From Adhaeribacter_A terreus (GTDB lineage: Bacteria; Bacteroidota; Bacteroidia; Cytophagales; Hymenobacteraceae): a stretch of 64,000 nucleotides of DNA. This document shows, one piece after another, positions 22,940-31,544 of the stretch (position 1 is the stretch's first letter; each line of letters begins with the position of its first letter). A model generated the notes under the pieces. The model had not been told where the DNA came from. It worked only from the letters and a program-made list of their open reading frames with translations, and made no database searches. A program made the position numbers and the translations under genes. The DNA is taken from the NCBI RefSeq assembly GCF_042657365.1, contig NZ_JBHSKT010000004.1, positions 248,001 through 312,000 of the forward strand, in the 5' to 3' direction.

Positions 22940-25861
22940 ATGATATTCAAAACCAAACCTGCAGATGTGTTCAAAGAGCGCCACAACGGCCCTACCAAGC
23001 AACAGATGCAGGAAATGCTGAAAACCATCGGCACCGACTCATTAGATACTTTAATCGACGAAACCATTCCGGCTGCTATTCGCCTGAAAAACCCGCTGAA
23101 CATTCCGGCTGGTTTAACCGAGCGCGATTTCCTGCGCAAGTTCAGCGGCATTGCCAAGCAAAATAAGATCTTCAAATCGTATATCGGTTTAGGTTACCAC
23201 GATACCATTATTCCTCCGGTTATTCAGCGCAACATTCTGGAAAACCCAGGCTGGTACACCGCTTACACGCCTTACCAGGCTGAAATTGCGCAGGGCCGTT
23301 TAGAGGCTTTGATCAATTACCAGACCATGGTAATGGACCTGACCGGCATGGAGATCGCCAACGCATCTTTGCTGGACGAAGGTACTGCTGCTGCCGAAGC
23401 GATGAATATGTTCCATGCGCACCGCAAAGGTTCCCGCAAAAACGCCAATAGCTTCTTCGTTTCGAACCAAGTGCTTCCACAAACCATCGATGTTCTGATG
23501 AGCCGCGCTACGCCGCTGGACATTAAACTGGTTATCGGTGATCACCGCGAAGCTAACCTGGCTGACGAAAACCTGTTCGGGGCAATCGTACAATATCCGG
23601 GTGCTGATGGTGAGATCTTCGACTATACCGATTTCATTTCGGAAGCGCACAAAAACGACATGTTCGTAGCCGTTGCGGCAGATATTTTAAGCTTAACCTT
23701 GCTGACTTCACCAGGCGAAATGGGTGCTGACGTTGCCGTTGGTACAACCCAGCGTTTCGGTGTTCCGATGGGCTTTGGTGGGCCGCACGCAGCATATTTT
23801 GCTACCCACGATTCTTTCAAACGCGTAATTCCGGGCCGTATCATTGGTCAGTCTATCGATGCGCAGGGTAAAAAAGCGTACCGCATGGCGCTGCAAACCC
23901 GCGAGCAGCACATCCGTCGTGAGAAAGCTACTTCTAACATTTGTACGGCGCAGGTTCTGCTGGCAGTTATCGCTGGTATGTATGCGACTTATCATGGTCC
24001 GCGCCGCCTGAAATACATAGGTCTGAACACGCACGCCCTGGCGCAAATGCTGAACGAGCAACTGAAAGGCTTAGGTTTTGAGCAGCTAAACGAGAATTAT
24101 TTCGACACGCTGAACATTAAAGCGGAAAGCGCAGAAATGGTAAACGCTATCCGTAAAGAGGCAGAAAGTGCGCAGATCAACTTCCGTTACTTCGGCGAAA
24201 ACCAGATCGGTATTTCCCTGCACCAGAACATGGATGTGGAAGATGTGAAAGACATCGTAGCGGTATTCGCGAAAGTTGCCGGCAAAAAAGCTTCTTCCGA
24301 TAACCTGGAAATTTCTGACGAAACCAACATCTCCTGGCCAGAAAGCCTGATCCGTAAATCAGAATTCATGACTGCCGATGTGTTCAACTCGCACCATTCT
24401 GAGCACCAGATCCTGCGTTACATGAAGCACCTGGAGAACAAAGATTTCTCTTTAACGCACGGCATGATTCCTTTGGGTTCTTGCACCATGAAACTTAACG
24501 CTACGGCCGAAATGATGCCGGTTACCTGGCCGGAAATCGGGCAGTTGCACCCGTTCGCGCCAGCCGACCAAACGCAAGGTTACAAGCAGATCTTCTCTGA
24601 TCTGGAAGCCTGGTTATGCGCGGCAACTGGTTTCGATGCGGTTTCTTTACAGCCAAATTCCGGTGCGCAAGGCGAATACGCTGGTTTAATGGTTATCCGT
24701 GCGTACCACGAATCACGCGGCGATTTCCACCGCAACATTGCTTTAATTCCTTCTTCTGCGCACGGCACCAACCCGGCATCGGCAGTTATGGCGGGCATGA
24801 AAGTGGTGATCGTGAAATGCGACGAAAAAGGTAACATCGACGTTGCCGATCTGAAAGCGAAAGCGGAACAATACAAAAACGAACTGAGCTGCTTAATGGT
24901 AACGTATCCGTCAACCCACGGCGTTTACGAAGAAAGCATCATCGAAATTTGCCAGATCATTCACGACAACGGTGGCCGCGTTTACATGGACGGTGCCAAC
25001 ATGAATGCGCAGGTAGGCTTAACTTCGCCAGCCAACATTGGCGCCGACGTTTGCCACCTGAACCTGCACAAAACGTTCTGTATTCCTCACGGCGGCGGCG
25101 GACCAGGCGTTGGCCCGATCGGTGTAGTAAAAGACTTAGCTCCTTATTTGCCAGGCCACTCCGTGGTAGATATGGGTCGTGAGAAAGCGATCAATGCGGT
25201 TTCTGCGGCACCTTGGGGTTCTGCTTCTATTCTGCCAATTTCTTATGCGTACATTGCCATGATGGGCGGCGAAGGCTTAACCGAAGCTACCAAAGTGGCT
25301 ATCCTGAACGCGAACTACATCAAAGCCCGTTTAGAGAAACATTATCCGGTACTTTATGTAGGTAAAAACGGCCGTTGTGCCCACGAAATGATCTTAGACT
25401 GCCGTTCGTTCAAGAAATTTGGCGTTGAGGTAGAAGACATTGCCAAGCGTTTAATGGACTATGGTTACCACGCACCAACTGTTTCTTTCCCGGTAGCCGG
25501 CACATTAATGGTGGAGCCAACCGAATCGGAAGCCAAAGAAGAACTGGACCGTTTCTGCGACGCCATGATCGCGATCCGCAAGGAAATTGAAGAAGTAGAA
25601 AATGGTACGGCTGATCAGAAAAACAACGTACTGAAACACGCTCCGCACACTGCTGAATTAGCTTTAGCAGAAAACTGGGATCGTCCGTACAGCCGCGAAA
25701 AAGCTGTTTATCCGTATGAATTCAGCCGCACAAGCAAGTTCTGGCCAACAGTTTCCAGAATTGATTCTGCCTACGGCGACCGTAATCTGATCTGTTCTTG
25801 CACGCCGCTGGAAGCTTATGCGAATCCGGAAGTTGCGCAGACTGCTACGGGTATTGAATAA
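22940..25861 (+). CDS. gcvP: Glycine dehydrogenase (decarboxylating), P-protein
   Basis: 973 residues, the full-length homodimeric type with N- and C-terminal PLP-fold halves. It decarboxylates glycine and loads the aminomethyl group on lipoylated GcvH. Seen: N-terminal RHNGPTKQQMQEML, GYHDTIIPPVIQRNILENP, LLDEGTAAAEAM, and the PLP-lysine motif NLHKTFCIPHGGGGPGVGP near residue 710. GcvH and GcvT are not in this window. It is a single-gene unit with its own promoter candidate and terminator. Confidence 0.98.
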   Translation: MIFKTKPADVFKERHNGPTKQQMQEMLKTIGTDSLDTLIDETIPAAIRLKNPLNIPAGLTERDFLRKFSGIAKQNKIFKSYIGLGYHDTIIPPVIQRNILENPGWYTAYTPYQAEIAQGRLEALINYQTMVMDLTGMEIANASLLDEGTAAAEAMNMFHAHRKGSRKNANSFFVSNQVLPQTIDVLMSRATPLDIKLVIGDHREANLADENLFGAIVQYPGADGEIFDYTDFISEAHKNDMFVAVAADILSLTLLTSPGEMGADVAVGTTQRFGVPMGFGGPHAAYFATHDSFKRVIPGRIIGQSIDAQGKKAYRMALQTREQHIRREKATSNICTAQVLLAVIAGMYATYHGPRRLKYIGLNTHALAQMLNEQLKGLGFEQLNENYFDTLNIKAESAEMVNAIRKEAESAQINFRYFGENQIGISLHQNMDVEDVKDIVAVFAKVAGKKASSDNLEISDETNISWPESLIRKSEFMTADVFNSHHSEHQILRYMKHLENKDFSLTHGMIPLGSCTMKLNATAEMMPVTWPEIGQLHPFAPADQTQGYKQIFSDLEAWLCAATGFDAVSLQPNSGAQGEYAGLMVIRAYHESRGDFHRNIALIPSSAHGTNPASAVMAGMKVVIVKCDEKGNIDVADLKAKAEQYKNELSCLMVTYPSTHGVYEESIIEICQIIHDNGGRVYMDGANMNAQVGLTSPANIGADVCHLNLHKTFCIPHGGGGPGVGPIGVVKDLAPYLPGHSVVDMGREKAINAVSAAPWGSASILPISYAYIAMMGGEGLTEATKVAILNANYIKARLEKHYPVLYVGKNGRCAHEMILDCRSFKKFGVEVEDIAKRLMDYGYHAPTVSFPVAGTLMVEPTESEAKEELDRFCDAMIAIRKEIEEVENGTADQKNNVLKHAPHTAELALAENWDRPYSREKAVYPYEFSRTSKFWPTVSRIDSAYGDRNLICSCTPLEAYANPEVAQTATGIE

Positions 25862-25895
25862 TTAAATTGCTAAATAGCTTAATTGCTAAATGGTT

Positions 25896-25932
25896 AAAAG
25901 CCGCTTCGGGAATTCCGGAGCGGCTTTTTATT
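25896..25932 (+). terminator. gcvP terminator hairpin
   Basis: AAAAGCCGCTTCGG and CCGGAGCGGCTTTTT arms with a GAATT loop, 35 bp after the stop. Confidence 0.9.
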
Positions 25933-25938
25933 TACTGG

Positions 25939-25968
25939 CAGTTTTTCAGCTCAAAAGCATTCCGTTTT
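25939..25968 (-). repeat. TBR 30-bp repeat
   Basis: Minus strand AAAACGGAATGC, 11-nt spacer, AAAACTG. First of three TBR copies within 150 bp. Confidence 0.75.
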
Positions 25969-25996
25969 CAGGCGAATTAGCGCATTAATCCTTCAA

Positions 25997-26026
25997 CAGT
26001 TTTTCGGCTTTAAAGCATAGCGTTTT
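25997..26026 (-). repeat. TBR 30-bp repeat
   Basis: Minus strand AAAACGCTATGC, 11-nt spacer, AAAACTG. Confidence 0.85.
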
Positions 26027-26056
26027 GAAAAGACTGGCAAGCATTTGTGAAACTTA

Positions 26057-26086
26057 AAAACGCTATGCTTTTAATGCAAAAAACCC
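26057..26086 (+). repeat. TBR 30-bp repeat
   Basis: AAAACGCTATGC, 11-nt spacer, AAAACCC. Its 3' end runs into the terminator of the lectin-like gene. Confidence 0.75.
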
Positions 26087-26108
26087 GAAGCAATGCTCCG
26101 GGCCTTTC
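26080..26108 (-). terminator. Terminator of the T9SS lectin-like gene
   Basis: Minus strand CCCGGAGC ATT GCTTCGGG stem with a T-run. Confidence 0.7.
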
Positions 26109-26158
26109 AGCACTTTTATCTAAAAAATTAATACATTTTTATTTTCAAGCTTTGCGGG

Positions 26159-27457
26159 CTAGCGAACAACTATGCGGGCAGTTTCTTTTGCGTTGCCACT
26201 TACAACCTGCACCAAATACATACCCGGTTTTATGACAGCCATATTCAGGCTATAAATATTCTTACCAGCTTCCGCAGTTTGGTTCTCGGTTTTTACTACG
26301 GTGCCCATCATGTCGAGCAGTAGAATTGTGGCGGTTGCTTTCTCCCTGGTTTCGAAAGTAATATGCAATGTTTCTGCATTTTGAACCGGGTTCGGATAAA
26401 CGTTTACAGAAGCAGTTAAACGGCTTTCCGTTTGCACAGAGATCACTTTTGAAAATTCAGCGGTTTCGTCCATATCTACCATTTTCAGGCGGTAATAAAT
26501 CAGGCCGACAGTGTTGGAGACGTCATTGAATTCGTAATTATGAATGTTATTGCTGTTACCATGCGATGTAATTCGGGTTAAAGCGGTCCAGTTTTTAGCA
26601 TCGGTACTACGCTCAACCTGGAAATAAGCGCTGTTCTTTTCAGAAGCTGTGGTCCAGGTTAAGTGAGTATCCTTTTCATTTTTGGCAGCAGCAAATTTTA
26701 CCAGGCTAACCGGCAACGGCGACAAACCTTTATTGTTAACGTCGGTCAGGGTGAGGTTTACCTGGTACACGCGTTGCTGATTAGAATTGCTGCCAGTGCT
26801 GGCCGTAAAACCCCAGTAAACGTTGCTGTTGCCGTCGAAAATTGTATTTACAACGTCATTGGTATAGGCCTGGCGCAAGGTTCCGTCGAAATAAATGTAT
26901 AAGGTCTGAGCAAGTGCATCCCAGGAAACTTCCACATCGTGGTTGGCGCCATCTTCAATATTGGCATTGGCAGAATTGGCGTGAACCGCGTTCTGTAATT
27001 TTGAAGCAGTTGTAGCAGTCGTATTTTTAGTTAGCCCGATAACGTCAGGGGAATTTTTACCGGAATTACCGCGCGAAACATTGGCGTCGAACTCAACATT
27101 CAACGCCGGCGCAATGCCTTGATAACCAAAATACTGACTCAATGTCCCGGCTCCCAAAGCTGCTGTACCACGAGCATCCTTCTGAAATAATAAGGCTATT
27201 CCTTCGGCACCAGTGGCATCTTTGCTTCCAAAATTTGCTTTGAATGTTAAAGTAAAAGAGTTATTCAGAATATCAATCGGGGTATTATTCCAGACTGCAC
27301 CTTTCTGGTTTGCCAGATCGGGCGTAAGCTGAAAGGAGCTCGGGCGGCTTGCAGTTGAAATATCAGATGAATTTCCGTTAATGGTAAACTGAGCTTGCGC
27401 AAAATGTGCAGTAAAAGCAAAAACGATAACTAAAACGGCGGTAAAAATTCTTTTCAT
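26159..27457 (-). CDS. Secreted L-type-lectin-like protein with type A T9SS sorting domain
   Basis: 432 residues. Signal peptide (MKRIFTAVLVIVFAFTAHFAQA). Residues about 25-245 resemble a legume/L-type lectin beta-sandwich (SFTLTFKANFGSKDATGAEGIALLFQKD, ALNVEFDANVS, HDVEVSWDALAQTLYIYFDG, VYWGFTASTG). A linker with a fibronectin-like segment (HLTWTTASEKNSAYFQVERS) follows, and the C-terminal 75 residues (VNVYPNPVQNAETLHI ... KPGMYLVQVVSG) are the T9SS sorting domain. It is exported through the type IX system; carbohydrate binding is inferred only. ATG 27457 is chosen because it begins the signal peptide. Confidence 0.85.
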   Translation of the reverse strand: MKRIFTAVLVIVFAFTAHFAQAQFTINGNSSDISTASRPSSFQLTPDLANQKGAVWNNTPIDILNNSFTLTFKANFGSKDATGAEGIALLFQKDARGTAALGAGTLSQYFGYQGIAPALNVEFDANVSRGNSGKNSPDVIGLTKNTTATTASKLQNAVHANSANANIEDGANHDVEVSWDALAQTLYIYFDGTLRQAYTNDVVNTIFDGNSNVYWGFTASTGSNSNQQRVYQVNLTLTDVNNKGLSPLPVSLVKFAAAKNEKDTHLTWTTASEKNSAYFQVERSTDAKNWTALTRITSHGNSNNIHNYEFNDVSNTVGLIYYRLKMVDMDETAEFSKVISVQTESRLTASVNVYPNPVQNAETLHITFETREKATATILLLDMMGTVVKTENQTAEAGKNIYSLNMAVIKPGMYLVQVVSGNAKETARIVVR

Positions 27458-27733
27458 TGGTAAAGGGAAAATTGGGGAGAGCATTATTTCCTTGTTTGAT
27501 GCTCCAAAATTACTTCCCACTTTCCGCTGCCAGTAAAGTATTCGGTGAACGTGTAATATGTCTCGACGAAACCTGCTTTTTATCGGATGTATTTTTCAAT
27601 TTAAAAGATAAACCATATCGTTTTCCCGACAAAACGCCATAACATGCCACGAAATAAAATATCCGCCGTATAAACTTTAACTTTTTCCGGTTAAAAAATA
27701 GCTGGAGGAAAATAGGCTCTAAACCCATAAACT
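27458..27733. other. Divergent intergenic region
   Basis: Holds both promoters for the divergent lectin-like and DUF4136 genes. A weak half-TBR (AAAACGATATGG on the minus strand, 27613-27624) lacks the A-tract 3' block. Nothing else is apparent. Confidence 0.5.
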
Positions 27734-28324
27734 ATGAACAAAATTTCTTTACTGGCCCTGTTACTGGGCTTATTTCTGAGTGGTTGCGCAGCTGTGCCGG
27801 TAGATGTAAGCACCGACTACGACCGTGCTGCTAATTTCAACCAATTCACCACTTTTAAATGGTACCAGGATACTCCGACCGCCAATCGCGATTCAGCTTA
27901 TAAATATGACACCTTTATGGACAAGCGGATCCGGCAGGCGGTGGAAAACAGCCTCGCTCGCAAAGGCATGCGCATGGTAACTACCAACCCCGATATACTG
28001 GTAGCTTACGATGTTAAAGTTGTGCGCCGCCAGGAATTACGGCCCGATTACGCTTTTGCGCCAGGCTTTGGTTATGGTTATAGTTACTGGTACGGCTACC
28101 GCTACGATTACGGTTATTCGCGGTTTGGCACCCGACCAATGCTGATAGACGAGTATAACGACGGTACCATTATTATTGACTTGGTAGATGCGAAAGACAA
28201 CCAATTGGTTTGGCGCGGCTGGGGACAAATGGAAGTAGGCAGCGCCAACGTTTCGGAAGCGGAAATCAATAAGATTGTGAGCAATATTCTGGAAAAATAT
28301 CCGCCGGGAACTGATAAAAAATAA
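27734..28324 (+). CDS. DUF4136 family lipoprotein
   Basis: 196 residues. Lipoprotein signal MNKISLLALLLGLFLSGC (lipobox LSGC, Cys about 18). The mature part contains VDVSTDYDRAANFNQFTTFKWYQ and KRIRQAVENSLARKGMRMVTTNPDILVAYDVKV, both characteristic of DUF4136. A Tyr/Gly-rich stretch (FGYGYSYWYGYRYDYGY) interrupts the domain, a common feature in these proteins. Anchored to a membrane facing the periplasm or surface; function unknown. Confidence 0.88.
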   Translation: MNKISLLALLLGLFLSGCAAVPVDVSTDYDRAANFNQFTTFKWYQDTPTANRDSAYKYDTFMDKRIRQAVENSLARKGMRMVTTNPDILVAYDVKVVRRQELRPDYAFAPGFGYGYSYWYGYRYDYGYSRFGTRPMLIDEYNDGTIIIDLVDAKDNQLVWRGWGQMEVGSANVSEAEINKIVSNILEKYPPGTDKK

Positions 28325-28417
28325 GTGTAATGCTGCTTGTTCCGTGCTTGTTCTTTTTACTTCTTTAAGTGGATATCCTGAAGTCGGAAAGCAATATTTT
28401 TACATAAAGCCAGAAAC

Positions 28418-28456
28418 AAAAAAGTCATTCCCGCAAACAGGAATGACTTTTTTGGC
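28418..28456. terminator. Bidirectional terminator between the DUF4136 gene and lipA
   Basis: AAAAAAGTCATTCC and GGAATGACTTTTTT arms around an 8-nt loop. Its right arm supplies the AAAAGTC block of a TBR copy. Confidence 0.9.
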
Positions 28457-28474
28457 TTAAAAGCATAGCGTTTT
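28445..28474 (-). repeat. TBR 30-bp repeat, fused with a terminator arm
   Basis: Minus strand AAAACGCTATGC, 11-nt spacer, AAAAGTC. It begins two bases after the lipA stop codon. Confidence 0.85.
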
Positions 28475-28475
28475 T

Positions 28476-29369
28476 CTATACGTGTACGTGGCGTTCGGCG
28501 TGGTAAGAAGAACGTACCAGCGGACCAGATTCTACGTATTTCAGGCCGCGGCGCAAACCTTCTTCTTTGTAGTGCGCAAACAGATCCGGGTGGATAAATT
28601 CGGCTACTTCTATGTGGCGTTTTGTTGGCTGCAGATACTGGCCTAAAGTTAAAATATCCAAGCCATTGGCCGCCAGATCATCCATCGCTTTATACATTTC
28701 CTCTTTGGTTTCGCCTAAGCCCAGCATAATGCCAGATTTCGTGCGTTTGCCGTATTCTTTGGTTCTGCGGATCTGCTCTAAGCTACGGTCGTATTTGGCT
28801 TGCGGGCGCACCATGCGGTACAAACTTCCTACGGTTTCCATGTTATGCGAAACAACTTCCTGGCCGGCCGAGATCATCGTTTCCAGCGCTTCCCAGTTCG
28901 CTTTCACGTCCGGAATAAGGGTTTCTATAGTGGTTTGTGGCGAAAGGGTTTTGATCTGCACCACGGTTTCGTGCCAGATGGCAGCACCGCGGTCTTTCAG
29001 TTCGTCGCGGTTTACCGAAGTAATTACGGCGTGCTTCACTCCCATTTTCTGAATAGCTTCAGCTACGCGACGCGGTTCGTCCACATCGTATTCGTTCGGG
29101 CGGCCCGTGGCTACAGCGCAAAACGAGCAGCTACGTGTACAAACGTTGCCTAATATCATGAACGTAGCGGTGCCGGCGCCCCAGCATTCGCCCATGTTCG
29201 GGCAATTTCCGCTTTCGCAGATGGTATGCAGTTTATTTTCGTCTACTATATTGCGGACTTTGGCGTATTCCTTCCCTACGGGCAGCTTTACGCGCAGCCA
29301 GTCGGGCTTGCGGTTTTTGGGCTGTTCTACTACCGGTTGTATAACCGGCAACCTTACAAATTCATCCAT
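28476..29369 (-). CDS. lipA: Lipoyl synthase
   Basis: 297 residues. Radical-SAM enzyme that inserts two sulfurs into octanoylated lipoyl domains. Auxiliary cluster motif CESGNCPNMGEC, radical-SAM motif CTRSCSFC and C-terminal RSSYHAERH are all present. Its targets in this genome would include SucB's two lipoyl domains, GcvH and branched-chain/pyruvate E2. LipB is not adjacent. Short leader: the promoter -7 box is 5 bp from the ATG. Confidence 0.97.
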   Translation of the reverse strand: MDEFVRLPVIQPVVEQPKNRKPDWLRVKLPVGKEYAKVRNIVDENKLHTICESGNCPNMGECWGAGTATFMILGNVCTRSCSFCAVATGRPNEYDVDEPRRVAEAIQKMGVKHAVITSVNRDELKDRGAAIWHETVVQIKTLSPQTTIETLIPDVKANWEALETMISAGQEVVSHNMETVGSLYRMVRPQAKYDRSLEQIRRTKEYGKRTKSGIMLGLGETKEEMYKAMDDLAANGLDILTLGQYLQPTKRHIEVAEFIHPDLFAHYKEEGLRRGLKYVESGPLVRSSYHAERHVHV

Positions 29370-29373
29370 AAGG

Positions 29374-29404
29374 CAAAGGTACGAAGCTTGCGGGGGAAAG
29401 GCAA
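29374..29404 (-). promoter_or_regulatory. lipA promoter (-33 TTG, -7 TACCTTTG)
   Basis: Minus strand TTG (29402-29404), 20 bp spacer, TACCTTTG (29374-29381). It matches the Bacteroidota consensus. The transcript would begin at or next to the start codon, so lipA mRNA may be nearly leaderless. Confidence 0.65.
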
Positions 29405-29421
29405 TAAACTGAGGGCCAGAT

Positions 29422-30171
29422 TTATTTGCGGCGGCCCCAGTAAACGGTAAGGTAAACGGAAGTGAATACCTTGTAATTTTCGGCGGCCGGCAGCATGATG
29501 AGTTTTTTATTGAAGGCTTCGAAAAGAAAACCGGTCTCTACGCCAACAATATTTTCCTGGTAACGGCCGTGTTCAAAGCTAAGCGCCGTGCGAAGATGCG
29601 CTCCAAGGTTTACATCGGTTTCGTTTGCGCCAGTTAGAAAACCGGCACTGCCTCTTATATTTTCAAATTCACGGTGCTGGGTGATCGGGTCGTAACGCTC
29701 TACGCGAATATCGGTAGGGCCAACCTGCACGCCATTGCGGTATTCGGTATAATCGTAGCTGATATAATAGGGAACCAGTAAACCAAGCGAAGGACCAACC
29801 CCAACTACTGCATTTACCTGCACGCCAGATTCGGGTGCTTTGCGGAAAAGGGTATAATCACGGCCATATTCAGGCCGCGCCACAAACAGATAATTGGTCT
29901 TGCCCAGCACAAAAACATCGCCATCCAGGCCCAGCAAGCGGTTTTCTTTGGGGTGTTTTACTTCCACTATTTCCAGACCCCAGAATTGCTGCCACTTTTC
30001 TTTATCGGGCACGGGCCGGGAAGAACGTATAGAAGCGCCACCAATAATACCACCGTTGGTATTCCAGTTTATTCCCCAGGTAAATTCACGGCTTTGCTCC
30101 TCGCCCTGCGCCGAAACGCCGGTGGTAAGGCCTAAAAAAAGCAGCAAACCGATCACAAAAGATTTATACAC
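29422..30171 (-). CDS. Putative outer-membrane beta-barrel protein
   Basis: 249 residues with signal peptide (MYKSFVIGLLLFLGLTTGVSAQ). The mature sequence has alternating aromatic/hydrophobic strands (EFTWGINWNTNGGIIGGASI, NYLFVARPEYGRDY, VVGVGPSLGLLVPYYISYDY, HLRTALSFEHG, NIVGVETGFLFEAF) and ends in VYLTVYWGRRK. A beta-barrel is likely; no family name is evident. Confidence 0.65.
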   Translation of the reverse strand: MYKSFVIGLLLFLGLTTGVSAQGEEQSREFTWGINWNTNGGIIGGASIRSSRPVPDKEKWQQFWGLEIVEVKHPKENRLLGLDGDVFVLGKTNYLFVARPEYGRDYTLFRKAPESGVQVNAVVGVGPSLGLLVPYYISYDYTEYRNGVQVGPTDIRVERYDPITQHREFENIRGSAGFLTGANETDVNLGAHLRTALSFEHGRYQENIVGVETGFLFEAFNKKLIMLPAAENYKVFTSVYLTVYWGRRK

Positions 30172-30242
30172 AGACGGGGAATAATAAGTGCTTTAAAAGT
30201 AATAAATTTACGACCAATCCCAAAATTAGTTATTCCAAATCC

Positions 30243-30650
30243 ATGAGCACAATTACTTCCGTTTATACTGGCAATTTACGCACCCAGGCTACTCATAACG
30301 CTTCGGGCAACCAGATTATTACCGATGCGCCTTTAGATAATAACGGCCGCGGCGAAGCCTTTTCGCCTTCCGATCTTACCTGCGCCTCTTTAGGCAGCTG
30401 CATGATGACCATTATGGGCATTGTAGCCGAACGTAATAATATTTCGCTGGAAGGCACCAAGATGGAGATCACCAAAATTATGGTTCCGGAGCCGCGCCGC
30501 ATTGGCGAAGTGGTGATCGATTTTTACATGCCGGCCGGCGCAACCTATACCGATAAAGAAAAAGCGATGCTGGAAAATGCTGCCAAAACCTGCCCGGTTG
30601 CCTTAAGCCTGCACCCGGAAATTAAGCAAACGGTTAAATTTATCTATTAA
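30243..30650 (+). CDS. OsmC/Ohr family peroxiredoxin-like protein
   Basis: 135 residues. The two redox cysteines lie in SLGSCMMTIMG and AAKTCPVALSLHP, as expected for OsmC-type hydroperoxide reductases. The first Cys has the preceding DLTCASLG context. It reduces organic hydroperoxides. Together with MsrA and YtxJ it adds to the thiol-stress genes in the window. Confidence 0.9.
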   Translation: MSTITSVYTGNLRTQATHNASGNQIITDAPLDNNGRGEAFSPSDLTCASLGSCMMTIMGIVAERNNISLEGTKMEITKIMVPEPRRIGEVVIDFYMPAGATYTDKEKAMLENAAKTCPVALSLHPEIKQTVKFIY

Positions 30651-30664
30651 ACGTAAACCGAAAA

Positions 30665-30779
30665 AGATTGTAGAGATGCAACGCAATACCTTGCGTCCCT
30701 TTTTTTTGCGATTGATTTTAGAGCTGAATGCCCGGAAAGGAATAAATGTAGAGACGCAAGGTATTGCGTCTCTACATTT
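30665..30779. repeat. TAGAGACGC dispersed palindromes
   Basis: A near-perfect palindrome at 30744-30779 (ATGTAGAGACGCAA, loop GGTA, TTGCGTCTCTACAT) and a degenerate inverted relative at about 30670-30698 (GTAGAGATGCAACGCAATAC). It also can act as terminator for the OsmC gene. Confidence 0.75.
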
Positions 30780-30780
30780 T

Positions 30781-30810
30781 GACTTTTACAGCTGAAATGC
30801 CTACCGTTTT
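30781..30810 (-). repeat. TBR 30-bp repeat
   Basis: Minus strand AAAACGGTAGGC, 11-nt spacer, AAAAGTC, immediately beside the TAGAGACGC palindrome. Confidence 0.85.
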
Positions 30811-30837
30811 TTATTCGCCGGCGGCAATGTTTTCTTT

Positions 30838-31179
30838 TTAAGCTGAAACGCGCTTTTTCACTTCGTCTAATTTAATTCCGAGGTGCGAACCGTGATAGGT
30901 GCACATACCATCCTGAATAAGCAGCAATTGCGGCGATTCGTGGCGAACCTGGAAAAATTCGGCGATCTCGTTCGAAACCGGGCGATGCGCTAACAGATCC
31001 AGAAAATAGGTTTTAACGTTCGTAAATCCGTTTTCGGCCCACTGGCGTTCCAGGCGGGTTTTAGCGGTAGCGCTGATGGAGCAGCTGGTGCTGTGCTTAA
31101 AAATTACTACCGGCTGTTGTTTCGATTCTTCGGCCAACGCACCTACCTGTGCCACTTCTTTAAGCTTTTCCCACTGCAT
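30838..31179 (-). CDS. ytxJ: YtxJ, bacillithiol-system thioredoxin-like protein
   Basis: 113 residues with a thioredoxin-like fold. The motif FKHSTSCSISATAK has a single Cys in the CxS position, followed by the cis-Pro region ESPQLLLIQDG. This matches the YtxJ (bacillithiol system redox-active) family. Bacillithiol is used by several Bacteroidota, so the organism probably makes this thiol; no biosynthetic gene is in the window. Confidence 0.85.
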   Translation of the reverse strand: MQWEKLKEVAQVGALAEESKQQPVVIFKHSTSCSISATAKTRLERQWAENGFTNVKTYFLDLLAHRPVSNEIAEFFQVRHESPQLLLIQDGMCTYHGSHLGIKLDEVKKRVSA

Positions 31180-31211
31180 AATATTCTTAATAAATTCTGT
31201 TCTGAAATAAA

Positions 31212-31541
31212 TTAACGCTTCTTTTTAAACAGTTTCCGCTCCTTTTTTATGGGGTTCGGACCGTAGTAAATTTCGTCGTACTGCAATTCTTCTGCCACTG
31301 GCCGGTTTCCCGGTTCGCCCCGCTTATACGAGTATTTGTTCATATCCAGGTGCGATTCCTTCACATCTTCGGCTTTGTATTTGGCAGCTTCGCGGCGGAT
31401 CCGGCGACTGTCAGCTTTCTTGGCTGTTTCATCGTCGAAAGAGATTTGCGCGTACGCAGGCAATTGCAAAGTTGTTGCCATTAAAACCGCCATAAAACCA
31501 GCTTTTGCCAGGTGGCGCATTCTTAAAGTAGCTTTTTTCAT
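31212..31541 (-). CDS. Small secreted basic protein
   Basis: 109 residues, not recognised. N-terminal signal-like sequence (HLAKAGFMAVLMATTLQLPAYA), mature part highly charged (ETAKKADSRRIRREAAKYKAEDV) ending KKERKLFKKKR. It is followed by ytxJ and preceded by the lipoprotein gene (3 bp apart), so likely co-transcribed with both. Confidence 0.6.
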   Translation of the reverse strand: MKKATLRMRHLAKAGFMAVLMATTLQLPAYAQISFDDETAKKADSRRIRREAAKYKAEDVKESHLDMNKYSYKRGEPGNRPVAEELQYDEIYYGPNPIKKERKLFKKKR

Positions 31542-31544
31542 ACC

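Noticed and set aside
24138..24167. Possible TBR in gcvP (TAAACGCTATCC, 11 nt, GAAAGTG)
   Set aside because: Both blocks deviate at the A-tracts, and the codons encode a plausible conserved GcvP segment; likely coincidence.
27595..27624. Half TBR (minus AAAACGATATGG) upstream of the DUF4136 gene
   Set aside because: No A-tract 3' block at the expected distance.
30665..30779. Phage attachment site or transposon end at the TAGAGACGC palindromes
   Set aside because: No integrase, transposase or direct repeats nearby; this palindrome type is a common dispersed element.
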